Assembly (NCBI GenBank): GCA_039822105.1
Contig: JBCBMW010000002.1
Coordinates: 313,768 to 377,767 of the forward strand
Source: Parvularcula sp039822105
GTDB lineage: Bacteria; Pseudomonadota; Alphaproteobacteria; Caulobacterales; Parvularculaceae
Direction of reading: 5' to 3'
DNA: 64,000 nt
Both the position numbers and the translations under genes were made by a program. This document shows positions 56,884-64,000 of the stretch, in pieces; position 1 is the first letter of the stretch, and each line of letters opens with the position of its first letter. The notes under the pieces were generated by a model. It worked only from the letters and a program-made list of their open reading frames with translations, was not told the DNA's origin and did not search any database.

Positions 56884-57446
56884 GCAAACGCCTCATCACT
56901 TGCAATGCCATAAGCAATCAAACCGACTGCCGCCCCCATAAGTGACGTCAAAAAGACGTCAAATCCATCAATCACATAGCCGACCAATGTTCTGTGGCCA
57001 TCGCTCATCAATGTAGCGCCATAGTTTCTGCTCGACAGTCTGTCGCTGAAAGCCGTCAAAACGATTGCCTTCTGTGCGAGGCTAACAATCGCACCAGTGG
57101 CAAAGCCAAAAACGACAGCTGACAAGCGCGAGTCAAAAGAGAAACGGTCAGCAATCGCCCAAACAACTTGTCCAAGAACAATCGCAACCGGCACAGCCAC
57201 CACGAACCCATAGGTTAGATACATCGCCATCCCAACGACTATCTGGAGCAATGGTGCTTCTCTTCGTTCAGTTTCAAAAACCGCGTGAAAACCTTCATCG
57301 GCCCAGTCTTCGCGAAAGCCAAAAAACTCGACAATTTCCCAGTAGAGAAACGTGCTTTCGAAGCCGTCGCTCAAGCCGATGAGTGCCGCTGCGCACACAC
57401 CGCCCACGAACAACCCCCGCGTTCTATGGCCTCGGGCTACGGTCAA
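56880..57446 (-). CDS. Membrane protein within the SUF operon
   Basis: 188 residues with about four membrane helices (GLFVGGVCAAALIGL, IVVGMAMYLTYGFVVAVPVAIVLGQV, LSAVVFGFATGAIVSLAQKAIVL, VFLTSLMGAAVGLIAYGI). Family not recognised. Start overlaps the Zn-ribbon gene stop and its stop overlaps sufS start, each by 4 bases, so it is an integral part of the operon, yet no Fe-S-related motif is visible. Confidence 0.7.
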   Translation of the reverse strand: MTVARGHRTRGLFVGGVCAAALIGLSDGFESTFLYWEIVEFFGFREDWADEGFHAVFETERREAPLLQIVVGMAMYLTYGFVVAVPVAIVLGQVVWAIADRFSFDSRLSAVVFGFATGAIVSLAQKAIVLTAFSDRLSSRNYGATLMSDGHRTLVGYVIDGFDVFLTSLMGAAVGLIAYGIASDEAFA

Positions 57447-57688
57447 CTGACGGTCAGCTCCTCTAGAAGTTCCATGGTGACGACGGGGCGTTCGACGCCC
57501 TTGGCGCGCTCGTCGTCGAAAAAGTCTTGAAGCGCAGGCACCGCGACGAAGCGGCGAAGGCTGTCCCGCCGCTCATCATCGACCACGGCATAATTGCCGC
57601 ATTCGGGGCAGCACCAATGGTGCTGACCGCCCACGACGCCCTGATACTCAGCGTCCTCAAAACACACAAAACACTCAAGCGTTGCCAC
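57443..57688 (-). CDS. Small zinc-ribbon-like protein in the SUF operon
   Basis: 81 residues. Two CxxC-type knuckles (ECFVCFEDAEYQ and WCCPECGNYAV) suggest a bound zinc or iron, followed by a helical region (DSLRRFVAVPALQDFFDDERAKG). No family recognised. Its start shares bases with the sufD stop (57688), so expression is coupled to sufD. Confidence 0.7.
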   Translation of the reverse strand: MATLECFVCFEDAEYQGVVGGQHHWCCPECGNYAVVDDERRDSLRRFVAVPALQDFFDDERAKGVERPVVTMELLEELTVS

Positions 57689-58935
57689 TAGGCCCTCCTG
57701 AAGATCTCTTCGAATTGGGCCCGGATGGTCTCATCGGGGATGCGTTGCAAGACCTCTCCGGCAAAAGCGTCGATCAGGAGGGCACGCGCCTCCTCTTCCG
57801 GCACGCCGCGCTGGCGCATGTAAAAAAGCGCTTCGGGGTCGAGGGCACCGGCGGTGTTGCCGTGGGCGCACTCAACATCATCCGCATAGATCTCAAGCTC
57901 TGGCTTAGCGTTAATCTGCGCACCCTTCGAAAGAAGGAGCGCGTGATGCGCCATTTGCGCATCGGTTTTCTGCGCCCCGCGTTCGACCAAGAACTTGCCC
58001 TGGAAGACCCCGCGGGAGCGGTCATCGCCAATGCCTTTCACCAGCTGATCAGTCTGACCATCCTCACCCGAGAAGGTGACATGGGTCGTGATATCCGTGT
58101 GAAGATCACTCTTCAGCCGATAAAGCGCGTCCAGCTGCGCGGTGCTCTCACCCAAATGGGTAAGGCGCGTTTCGTGCCGCGCGAGCTTAGCGCCCAGGGC
58201 CAGCGTGGTTTGATTGAGGGAAGCGGTTTGATCGCCATCCTTCTCATCAAGCCGGACGACAGACGTGTGCACGATCACCGCGCCGGGCGCTTCGGGTTGG
58301 ACCACATACCGGTTGCAGGTCGCGCGCTTATCAAGCTCGATCTCTGTACGGCTGTTGATGAAGGGCGCACCCATCACCTCATGGGTTTCAAGCAGTGTGG
58401 CTTCACTCTCGGCGCCGATGGTCACGAACAGGTTGTCACTGTGCTGACCTTCGCCATCCGATAGGCGCCGCACGGCGACCTTATGCTGAAAGCCAGGCAG
58501 CACGCTGATGCTGATCAGGGGCGCAAACTCGGCAACACCGGCGAGCTCTTGACCGGGGTCTTGGGTTTCGCCGTCACCCTCGCGGCCTTTTTGATAGAAT
58601 GAGACGACAAGACCGTCATCGACGACATAGGTCGTGCCCACCTTCACCCCATCAGAAACAATGGGCTTGGGCTCCACCCCGGCGGGTGCAACGGGATGGC
58701 CGTTTTTCAGGGTCAGGAGGAAAGCGCCGTCGAGCGTAAGCGGTGCCTCGGGCACATCCGCAGCAAACGCCTCCGATGGCGCCCGCGGCGTCCGCTCAGC
58801 ACCGCGGAGGTCAGACCATTTCCAGGTCTCCGTCCGCCGTCCCGGCAGGCCCCGCTCCCGCAAGGCCGTCGTCACGGCACTCTCCGGCAGGTCCGCAAAC
58901 AGGCGCTCTTCGAAGGGGGTGAGGGTGACGGCCAC
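57688..58935 (-). CDS. sufD: Fe-S assembly scaffold subunit SufD
   Basis: 415 residues. N-terminal region with RTETWKWSDLRG, then the SufBD beta-helix core. The C-terminal signature includes ELEIYADDVECAHGNTAGALDPEALFYMRQRGVPEEEARALLIDAF. Works in the SufBC2D complex. Directly follows sufC. Confidence 0.94.
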   Translation of the reverse strand: MAVTLTPFEERLFADLPESAVTTALRERGLPGRRTETWKWSDLRGAERTPRAPSEAFAADVPEAPLTLDGAFLLTLKNGHPVAPAGVEPKPIVSDGVKVGTTYVVDDGLVVSFYQKGREGDGETQDPGQELAGVAEFAPLISISVLPGFQHKVAVRRLSDGEGQHSDNLFVTIGAESEATLLETHEVMGAPFINSRTEIELDKRATCNRYVVQPEAPGAVIVHTSVVRLDEKDGDQTASLNQTTLALGAKLARHETRLTHLGESTAQLDALYRLKSDLHTDITTHVTFSGEDGQTDQLVKGIGDDRSRGVFQGKFLVERGAQKTDAQMAHHALLLSKGAQINAKPELEIYADDVECAHGNTAGALDPEALFYMRQRGVPEEEARALLIDAFAGEVLQRIPDETIRAQFEEIFRRA

Positions 58936-59691
58936 TTACGCAGCCTCCGCCGAGAATTGTTCGTAGCCGGACTCTTCTAGCTCTCGCGCCAGTTCTGGTC
59001 CGCCCGAATGGACGATGCGGCCACCGGCGAGGACGTGGATGCGGTCTGGCTTCACATAGTCAAGGAGGCGCTGATAGTGCGTGATCACCAGGAAACCGCG
59101 CTCTGGACTGCGCAGCGAATTCACCACGTCGCCCACCATACGGAGGGCATCGATATCGAGGCCGGAATCCGTTTCGTCCATGATGCAGAAGCGCGGCTCA
59201 AACAGCGCCATTTGCAGCATTTCCATCCGCTTCTTCTCGCCGCCAGAATAGCCGTCATTGAACGGACGTTTCAGCTTCTCTGGCGAAAGACCAACGGTCT
59301 TAGCATGCTCGCGGAAGACCTTGAGGAAATCAGCCGAGGACACCTCCTCCTCGCCGCGCGCTTTCTTCTGGGCGTTGAGGGCGGTACGGAGGAAGTTCAT
59401 GGTCGCAACGCCGGGGATCGCCGGGGGCTGTTGGAACGATAGGAACACGCCATTCGCGGCCCGCTCATTCGGGTCCATCTCCAAAACGCTTTCGCCATTC
59501 AGAAGGATATCACCCTCCGATGGCGTATAATCCTCACGCCCCGCAATCGTGTAGGACAGGGTCGACTTTCCTGACCCGTTCGGACCCATGATGGCGTGCA
59601 CCTCGCCCGCGGGCACGTCGAGGCTCAGGCCATCAAGAATACGGTTGCCGCCCAAGGTGACGGTGAGGTTATCAATCTTCAGCATTGCCAA
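58936..59691 (-). CDS. sufC: Fe-S assembly ATPase SufC
   Basis: 251 residues. ABC-type ATPase: Walker A GPNGSGKST, signature FNDGYSGGEKKRMEMLQMAL, Walker B FCIMDETDSGLDIDALR, and the switch His in LVITHYQRLL. Drives cluster assembly on SufBD. The stop is immediately followed by the sufD start. Confidence 0.97.
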   Translation of the reverse strand: MAMLKIDNLTVTLGGNRILDGLSLDVPAGEVHAIMGPNGSGKSTLSYTIAGREDYTPSEGDILLNGESVLEMDPNERAANGVFLSFQQPPAIPGVATMNFLRTALNAQKKARGEEEVSSADFLKVFREHAKTVGLSPEKLKRPFNDGYSGGEKKRMEMLQMALFEPRFCIMDETDSGLDIDALRMVGDVVNSLRSPERGFLVITHYQRLLDYVKPDRIHVLAGGRIVHSGGPELARELEESGYEQFSAEAA

Positions 59692-59700
59692 ACTCCAATC

Positions 59701-60057
59701 TTAAACCAGCACCGCCGCCCCGGCGTGCTCGTCGTAAAAATCTCCGGCATCGTGGCTCTCAACACCGATCTTTTTTGCTTTGCGGACAAACTCCGCTTTC
59801 TCATCAAACCGTGTACGGAACAGTACACGGGCATACATAACAAAAACTGCACCGCCCGTGATGGCAAAAGACTGCTCAAGCAGCGTCGGCGCGAGGGCGT
59901 AGACCACGAAATTGATCAAGAGCAGCACCGCCAAGGCGCCGTAGTACCACACGGGGAACGTGGGGAAGATATAACGGAGAATCGGCTTCCGGCGTCTTTT
60001 CATATTCTTCAGCAGGAAGAGGAGACTCTGTTTTTGCGCATCGGTGACCGCCATCAC
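59701..60057 (-). CDS. Small membrane protein in the SUF operon
   Basis: 118 residues. A basic N-terminus (KNMKRRRKPILRYIFP) and two central hydrophobic helices (VWYYGALAVLLLINFVVYAL, SFAITGGAVFVMYARVLF), then a charged tail. No known family. Overlaps the cupin gene upstream by 4 bases and lies 9 bases before sufC. Nothing in it points to Fe-S chemistry. Confidence 0.7.
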   Translation of the reverse strand: MMAVTDAQKQSLLFLLKNMKRRRKPILRYIFPTFPVWYYGALAVLLLINFVVYALAPTLLEQSFAITGGAVFVMYARVLFRTRFDEKAEFVRKAKKIGVESHDAGDFYDEHAGAAVLV

Positions 60058-60407
60058 TCCGCCCTCCCCGCATATTTGGGCTCAACAATGATGTAGCTAG
60101 TCGTTGTGTTGCCAATGTTTTCGGTTTGATGCGTGATGATCTCGTCCCGGCGCCAGGTGGTGCCGGTGGGCACATCGACGATGCGTGTACCGCTAGCGTC
60201 CGTGATCTTTTGTTTTCCGCCCTCAAGAGTGTAGCCCCAGTGCGGTTGATGCGTGTGCCACTCATGCCCCTGGCCAGGTTCGAATGCGCAGCGCAGCACA
60301 CGGATGGCCGCATCGTCTTGCAACAGCTCGCACACGCGCTCGCCCTTCCAACCCGCTTCTAGCGGATCGGGGTAGGTGGTAGCTTGAAGGAGTAATAGAG
60401 CAATCAC
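60054..60407 (-). CDS. Cupin-domain protein in the SUF operon
   Basis: 117 residues. A short hydrophobic N-terminus, then a cupin barrel: CAFEPGQGHEWHTHQPHWGYTLEGG (motif 1, GX5HXH-like) and VPTGTTWRRDEIITHQTENIGNTTTSYIIVE (motif 2). Metal binding by His/Glu is likely. It may be an oxygen/ligand sensor or enzyme. Overlaps its neighbours on both sides by 4 bases. Confidence 0.8.
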   Translation of the reverse strand: MIALLLLQATTYPDPLEAGWKGERVCELLQDDAAIRVLRCAFEPGQGHEWHTHQPHWGYTLEGGKQKITDASGTRIVDVPTGTTWRRDEIITHQTENIGNTTTSYIIVEPKYAGRAE

Positions 60408-60784
60408 GGCGCATCGCCTTCAATCGCAGAACACTTCTTGTCTAGTGATTGCTGAACGTCAGCAGTCGCGACCGATACAAATTCATCAGCCCACATAACG
60501 TTCAAGACTTCCTCAAGGCGTTTAATATCCACATCTGGCTCGACACTCACACTCGACAATGGATCACCGGAACATAAATGGAAAAGAAAGAGATCGTGAA
60601 AGGCGTCGAGGGAAACTATCTCGCCACGTACACTGATCATACCATCTACTTGAAGCATCACGTCCGCGGGACCGTCAGTCAGAGCAAGTGAAACACCTTT
60701 GTAGCTCGATACCGGAACACCGTCTGAGCAACCCGTGACCAATACCACCAAAAAAAGGGGTGCGAGGAATGAAAGGCGCATCAC
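60404..60784 (-). CDS. Putative lipoprotein in the SUF operon
   Basis: 126 residues. Signal peptide with lipobox LVVLVTGCSDG, so Cys is the probable lipidation site. The mature part is acidic with three further Cys and no known domain. Overlaps the sufB stop and the cupin start by 4 bases each. Confidence 0.75.
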   Translation of the reverse strand: MMRLSFLAPLFLVVLVTGCSDGVPVSSYKGVSLALTDGPADVMLQVDGMISVRGEIVSLDAFHDLFLFHLCSGDPLSSVSVEPDVDIKRLEEVLNVMWADEFVSVATADVQQSLDKKCSAIEGDAP

Positions 60785-62292
60785 CCAACGCTCCCCTCAA
60801 GGCTGACCGCCACGAGCTTTTGGGCTTCGACGGCGAACTCCATGGGCAGCTCTTGGAGAACCTCCCGGCAGAAACCATTGACGAGGAGCGCTACGGCTTC
60901 TTCCTCGTCGAGACCACGCGACTGGGCGTAGAATAGCTGCTCCTCGGAGAGCTTCGAGGTCGTCGCCTCATGCTCAAGGATCGCCGTGTTCGATTTGTCC
61001 TCGACGTAAGGCACCGTGTGGGCACCACAGTTCGAGCCAATGAGGAGGCTATCGCACTGGGTAAAGTTACGCGCGTTCTCAGCGTTCCCGTGGATCGAGA
61101 CGAGCCCGCGATAGGTCTGGTCCGAGACGCCCGCGCTAATCCCCTTAGAAATAATACGCGAACGCGTATTCTTGCCCAGATGGATCATCTTGGTGCCGGT
61201 ATCAGCCTGCTGATGGTTGTTGGTGATAGCGATCGAGTAGAACTCGCCCTGGCTATCATCACCGCGCAGGACGCAAGATGGGTACTTCCACGTGACCGCC
61301 GAGCCGGTCTCGACTTGCGTCCAAGAGACTTTCGAGCGCGCGCCGCGGCAATCAGCCCGTTTGGTCACGAAGTTGTAGATCCCTCCGTTCCCGTCCTTAT
61401 CACCGGGGTACCAGTTCTGGACGGTGGAGTATTTGATCTCTGCATCATCGAGGGTCACGAGCTCCACCACAGCGGCGTGCAGTTGGTTCTCATCCCGCAT
61501 GGGCGCTGTGCAGCCTTCGAGATAGCTCACATAGGCGCCCTCGTCGGCGACGATCAGCGTGCGCTCAAACTGGCCGGTGTTCGCTTCGTTGATCCGGAAA
61601 TAGGTCGAGAGCTCCATCGGGCAGCGGACGCCCTTCGGCACATAGACAAATGTGCCATCGGAGAAGACGGCCGAATTGAGAGTGGCAAAGAAATTGTCCG
61701 TCGTTGGCACGACCGTCCCGAGATACTGCCGCACAAGATCAGGATACTCGCGCACAGCCTCAGAGATCGACATGAAAATCACGCCGGCCTTTTTGAGTTC
61801 GTTCTGGAAGGTCGTTGCGACACTGACGGAATCGAACACCGCATCGACCGCGACCTTGGGCTGGGTGCGCGCCTCACCAGGGCTTTGGCCCGCGCCTTCG
61901 ACGCCGAGAAGCACCTCCGCCTCTTTCAGCGGAATGCCGAGTTTCTCGAAATCCTTGAGGATCTCCTCAGGCACATCATCGATCGACTCGTACTTGGCGC
62001 CGGTTTTCGGCTCGGCGTAGTAATAGTGGTCCTGGTAATCGATAGCGGGATAACCGACATGGGCCCATTTGGGTTCATCCATCGTCTGCCAACGGCGGAA
62101 GGCCTCAAGCCGCCATTCGAGCAGCCATTCCGGCTCTTCTTTCTTGGCACTGATGAAGCGGACCGTATCCTCGCTGAGGCCCTTCGGGGCCTTCACGGTC
62201 TCAATATCGGTGGTGAAGCCGTATTTGTACGTACCGAGCTCTTCGACACGTTCGACGGTTTCGCGGCTGATGCCTTCTTTCACTTCGCTCAT
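60781..62292 (-). CDS. sufB: Fe-S assembly scaffold SufB
   Basis: 503 residues from ATG at 62292, which overlaps the desulfurase stop (TAATG); the longer frame is rejected. Characteristic segments: YKYGFTTDIE, DSVSVATTFQNELKKAGVIF, TYFRINEANTGQFERTLIVADEGAYVSYLEGCTAP (cluster/sulfur Cys), NFVTKRADCRGARSKVSWTQVE and SNTAILEHEATTSKLSEEQLFYAQSRGLDEEEAVALLVNGF. Core of SufBC2D. Confidence 0.96.
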   Translation of the reverse strand: MSEVKEGISRETVERVEELGTYKYGFTTDIETVKAPKGLSEDTVRFISAKKEEPEWLLEWRLEAFRRWQTMDEPKWAHVGYPAIDYQDHYYYAEPKTGAKYESIDDVPEEILKDFEKLGIPLKEAEVLLGVEGAGQSPGEARTQPKVAVDAVFDSVSVATTFQNELKKAGVIFMSISEAVREYPDLVRQYLGTVVPTTDNFFATLNSAVFSDGTFVYVPKGVRCPMELSTYFRINEANTGQFERTLIVADEGAYVSYLEGCTAPMRDENQLHAAVVELVTLDDAEIKYSTVQNWYPGDKDGNGGIYNFVTKRADCRGARSKVSWTQVETGSAVTWKYPSCVLRGDDSQGEFYSIAITNNHQQADTGTKMIHLGKNTRSRIISKGISAGVSDQTYRGLVSIHGNAENARNFTQCDSLLIGSNCGAHTVPYVEDKSNTAILEHEATTSKLSEEQLFYAQSRGLDEEEAVALLVNGFCREVLQELPMEFAVEAQKLVAVSLEGSVG

Positions 62293-63437
62293 TATGCGGC
62301 CCTTTGGCGAATGCGAGTATGCTCGGTGGTCCAAGCGTTGAGGAAACGGGATGCGGCGGCGGGAGGCGTGTTCCAGCCCAGGGACACCCGCAGCGATGAT
62401 TTGGTCTCTGCGTCGCTCGCGCCCATGGCGGTCAGAACCGGAGACGGCTTCACTTTTCCAGAGCTGCAGGCGGAGCCCGAGCTCACGGCGAGACCCACAA
62501 GATCCATCACCATCACTTGGGTCTCTGATTGGAAGCCCGGCGCCGAGAAGCACACGGTGTTGGGCAGGCGCGCGGTGCCCACTCCCCAAACGCGAACGTC
62601 ACGGGGCAAGCCCAGCTCAATCTCGTCACGGATCTCAGCAAGAGAGGCGTAGTCGGAAGGCTCTGCGATATCCGCAAGCTTTCCAAAACCAGCAATCGCT
62701 GACACATTCTCCGTACCCGCACGGCGCGACAGCTCTTGCCCGCCGCCGCGAAGCAACGGCTCAAACGCAAGGCCGGGCTTGACCACCAAGGCACCAACGC
62801 CTGGTGGGCCGCCCGCCTTATGCGCCGAGAGAGCCAGCGCATCTGCTCCAAGGGCGGAGAAGTCGATATCGACCTTGCCAAAACCCTGGACTGCATCGAC
62901 GAAGAGATACCCGCCCGCCTTCCAGACCAGCGGCGCGATCTCAGCGATTGGTTGGATCACGCCCGTCTCGTTGTTGGCGAGCATGACGGACAGCAGAAAA
63001 GGCCCGTCGCGTTGGTGGTCATAGGTCGCGAGCCGCTGCTCGAGAGCGGCGAGGTCGACAACGCCGTCTGACGTCACTGGCACTGTTTCGACGGCATCCA
63101 CATCGGCAGCGAGCGCTTGCGCAGTCGTGGCCACAGCGCTGTGCTCGATGGCCGAGACGAAAAGACGGCGAACCTTTGGCCCACCGCGTACGAGGCCGGT
63201 CAGCGCGAGCGTGTCCGCCTCCGTGCCGCCAGCGGTGAAGACCACGCTTTCAACCGGCGCATTGATCCGTCCAGCGATCGATTTGCGCGCGTTCTCAACC
63301 ACAGCTTTCGCCGCACGCCCTTCAGCGTGTACGGAGGATGCGTTGCAGGGCGCCGCCAATACGTCAAACATCACATCCCGCACTTCAGGGCGGATCGGTG
63401 ATGTCGCGTTATGATCGAGATAAAGACGATCAGGCAC
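62292..63437 (-). CDS. Cysteine desulfurase, IscS/NifS type
   Basis: 381 residues, group I. N-terminus LYLDHNATSPIRPEVRDVM, PLP Lys in LSAHKAGGPPGVGALVV, active-site loop SSGSACSSGKVKPSPVL, all diagnostic of NifS/IscS-like enzymes. Provides sulfur for the SUF pathway, in addition to SufS. Overlaps the Rrf2 regulator stop by 8 bases. Having both group I and group II desulfurases in one SUF operon is common in alphaproteobacteria. Confidence 0.93.
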   Translation of the reverse strand: MPDRLYLDHNATSPIRPEVRDVMFDVLAAPCNASSVHAEGRAAKAVVENARKSIAGRINAPVESVVFTAGGTEADTLALTGLVRGGPKVRRLFVSAIEHSAVATTAQALAADVDAVETVPVTSDGVVDLAALEQRLATYDHQRDGPFLLSVMLANNETGVIQPIAEIAPLVWKAGGYLFVDAVQGFGKVDIDFSALGADALALSAHKAGGPPGVGALVVKPGLAFEPLLRGGGQELSRRAGTENVSAIAGFGKLADIAEPSDYASLAEIRDEIELGLPRDVRVWGVGTARLPNTVCFSAPGFQSETQVMVMDLVGLAVSSGSACSSGKVKPSPVLTAMGASDAETKSSLRVSLGWNTPPAAASRFLNAWTTEHTRIRQRAA

Positions 63438-63855
63438 GGACGATCTCCACCTGATTGGTCACATCGGCCAGGGTGTGCTGGGTCATCCATTTCTCGATAT
63501 GCATATCGAGATCGGACCACAGACGGTGGGTCAGGCAGCGCGCGCTGGATCCGGTGCAGCCAATCGCAGCGCCAGGTTGGCAAGCGGTGGAGCGCACCTC
63601 CTCTTCAACCGCGGCCACCACCGCAGACAAAGAGATGTCTTCTGGGGCCTTGGAGAGGACATATCCCCCTTGCGCGCCCCGGCGGCTCTCCACGAGGCCG
63701 GCACGTCGGAGCTTGCCAAAAATCTGTTCGAGAAAGGCGAGTGAGAGCTTTTGCCGTTCGGCCACTTGGCTCAACGCCACGGGCTCTCCGCCGCCAAAGG
63801 CGGCGATATCCGCCATGCCAGTGACCGCAACCCTTGCTTTTGCTGCCAGTTTCAC
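63430..63855 (-). CDS. Rrf2-family Fe-S regulator, IscR-like
   Basis: 141 residues from GTG at 63855 (GAGGAG upstream). Rrf2 winged helix (RVAVTGMADIAAFGGGEPVALSQVAERQKLSLAFLEQIFGKLRRAGLVESRRGAQGGYVL). Three Cys in the pattern C-x7-C-x6-C (TACQPGAAIGCTGSSARC) are likely ligands of a regulatory Fe-S cluster, together with a downstream His. First gene of the SUF operon and its probable iron/redox-responsive regulator. The first 74 bases of its coding region are repeated, inverted, at 63927-64000. Confidence 0.93.
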   Translation of the reverse strand: MKLAAKARVAVTGMADIAAFGGGEPVALSQVAERQKLSLAFLEQIFGKLRRAGLVESRRGAQGGYVLSKAPEDISLSAVVAAVEEEVRSTACQPGAAIGCTGSSARCLTHRLWSDLDMHIEKWMTQHTLADVTNQVEIVRA

Positions 63856-64000
63856 GTTCGAGCGCTCCTCAATTGGCGTTCTGGACAGCCTCTCAAGCTG
63901 TGGTAGAGCGCCCTTTCGCTGATCGGGAAACTGGCAGCAAAAGCAAGGGTTGCGGTCACTGGCATGGCGGATATCGCCGCCTTTGGCGGCGGAGAGCCCG
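63780..64000. repeat. 74-bp perfect inverted repeat ending the window
   Basis: 63780-63853 (the 5' end of the IscR-like gene) is exactly the reverse complement of 63927-64000, with a 73-base unique spacer. The right arm is cut by the window end, so the full length is unknown. The match breaks at the gene's first codon: GTG in the left copy, GGG in the right. It could be a truncated divergent second copy of the regulator or a fold-back sequencing/assembly artefact. Confidence 0.85.

Noticed and set aside
60970..62652. Long plus-strand open frame of 560 codons
   Set aside because: It is the antisense of sufB and the neighbouring desulfurase, both of which have full conserved motifs. Long antisense frames are expected in GC-rich DNA.
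1..64000. CRISPR array or rRNA operon
   Set aside because: No regularly spaced repeat array and no rRNA signature was seen anywhere in the window.

Overview
The window looks like chromosomal DNA of a GC-rich alphaproteobacterium. The evidence is a trkA-hfq-hflX order, a tpiA / ppiD-trpE / trpGDC-lexA neighbourhood, an alphaproteobacterial LexA box (GTTC-N7-GTTC) in front of lexA, a propionate (methylcitrate) gene set, and a long SUF iron-sulfur operon led by an IscR-like regulator. Two exported proteins end in VPLPA-type C-terminal sorting signals, which are common in marine alphaproteobacteria. I cannot resolve the genus.

Layout. 1-6.2 kb: an AraC regulator, an NmrA-like reductase, two VPLPA-CTERM secreted proteins, a second AraC regulator, and poorly coding DNA that holds the last 32 codons of an acyl-CoA dehydrogenase. 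6.2-15.3 kb: a ~9.06-kb integrative element inserted at the 3' end of tRNA-Ser(TGA). It carries a P4-type integrase, an excisionase-like protein, a DUF927 ATPase, an iterated repeat cluster that looks like an origin or regulatory site, an XRE-like regulator, and cargo (a secreted DUF1353 protein and a GYF/RDD membrane protein). 15.4-25.7 kb: lexA, trpC, trpD, trpG, then an inserted block (polysaccharide deacetylase, Rrf2 regulator + methyltransferase, AsnC regulator + indoleamine dioxygenase), then trpE and ppiD. 25.8-40.3 kb: housekeeping genes (tpiA, secG, hflX, hfq, trkH, trkA, gor, rpiA, ftsZ), an LpxR-like protein, a sulfatase homologue that lacks key catalytic residues, and a nitroreductase. 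40.3-54.9 kb: small membrane and regulatory genes, the prpC / prpB / prpD genes, a fatty acid hydroxylase, an HIBYL-CoA hydrolase-like gene, alaS and a MAPEG protein. 54.9-63.9 kb: the SUF operon, transcribed right to left. The window ends inside a 74-bp inverted copy of the 5' end of its regulator gene.

Most notable observations. (1) The element's 14-bp attachment core lies inside an element-encoded reading frame. In the integrated state the frame is cut into a start-bearing piece at 6252-6213 and a start-less C-terminal piece at 15256-14931. Joining the ends as in the excised circle restores one 121-codon ORF with an ATG and a Shine-Dalgarno sequence, so this gene would be complete only after excision. 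(2) A third exact copy of the core at 2394 suggests tandem accretion at tRNA-Ser. (3) Ten GTGGAAC heptamers, including a perfect 25-bp inverted repeat, sit downstream of the DUF927 gene. (4) Three otherwise normal genes (YibQ-type deacetylase, hflX, VOC protein) have no ATG/GTG/TTG at their conserved N-terminus. (5) The sulfatase homologue has Gly in place of the catalytic Cys. (6) A tryptophan-degrading dioxygenase block separates trpE from trpGDC.

Everything here was read by eye. No database search or folding program was run.
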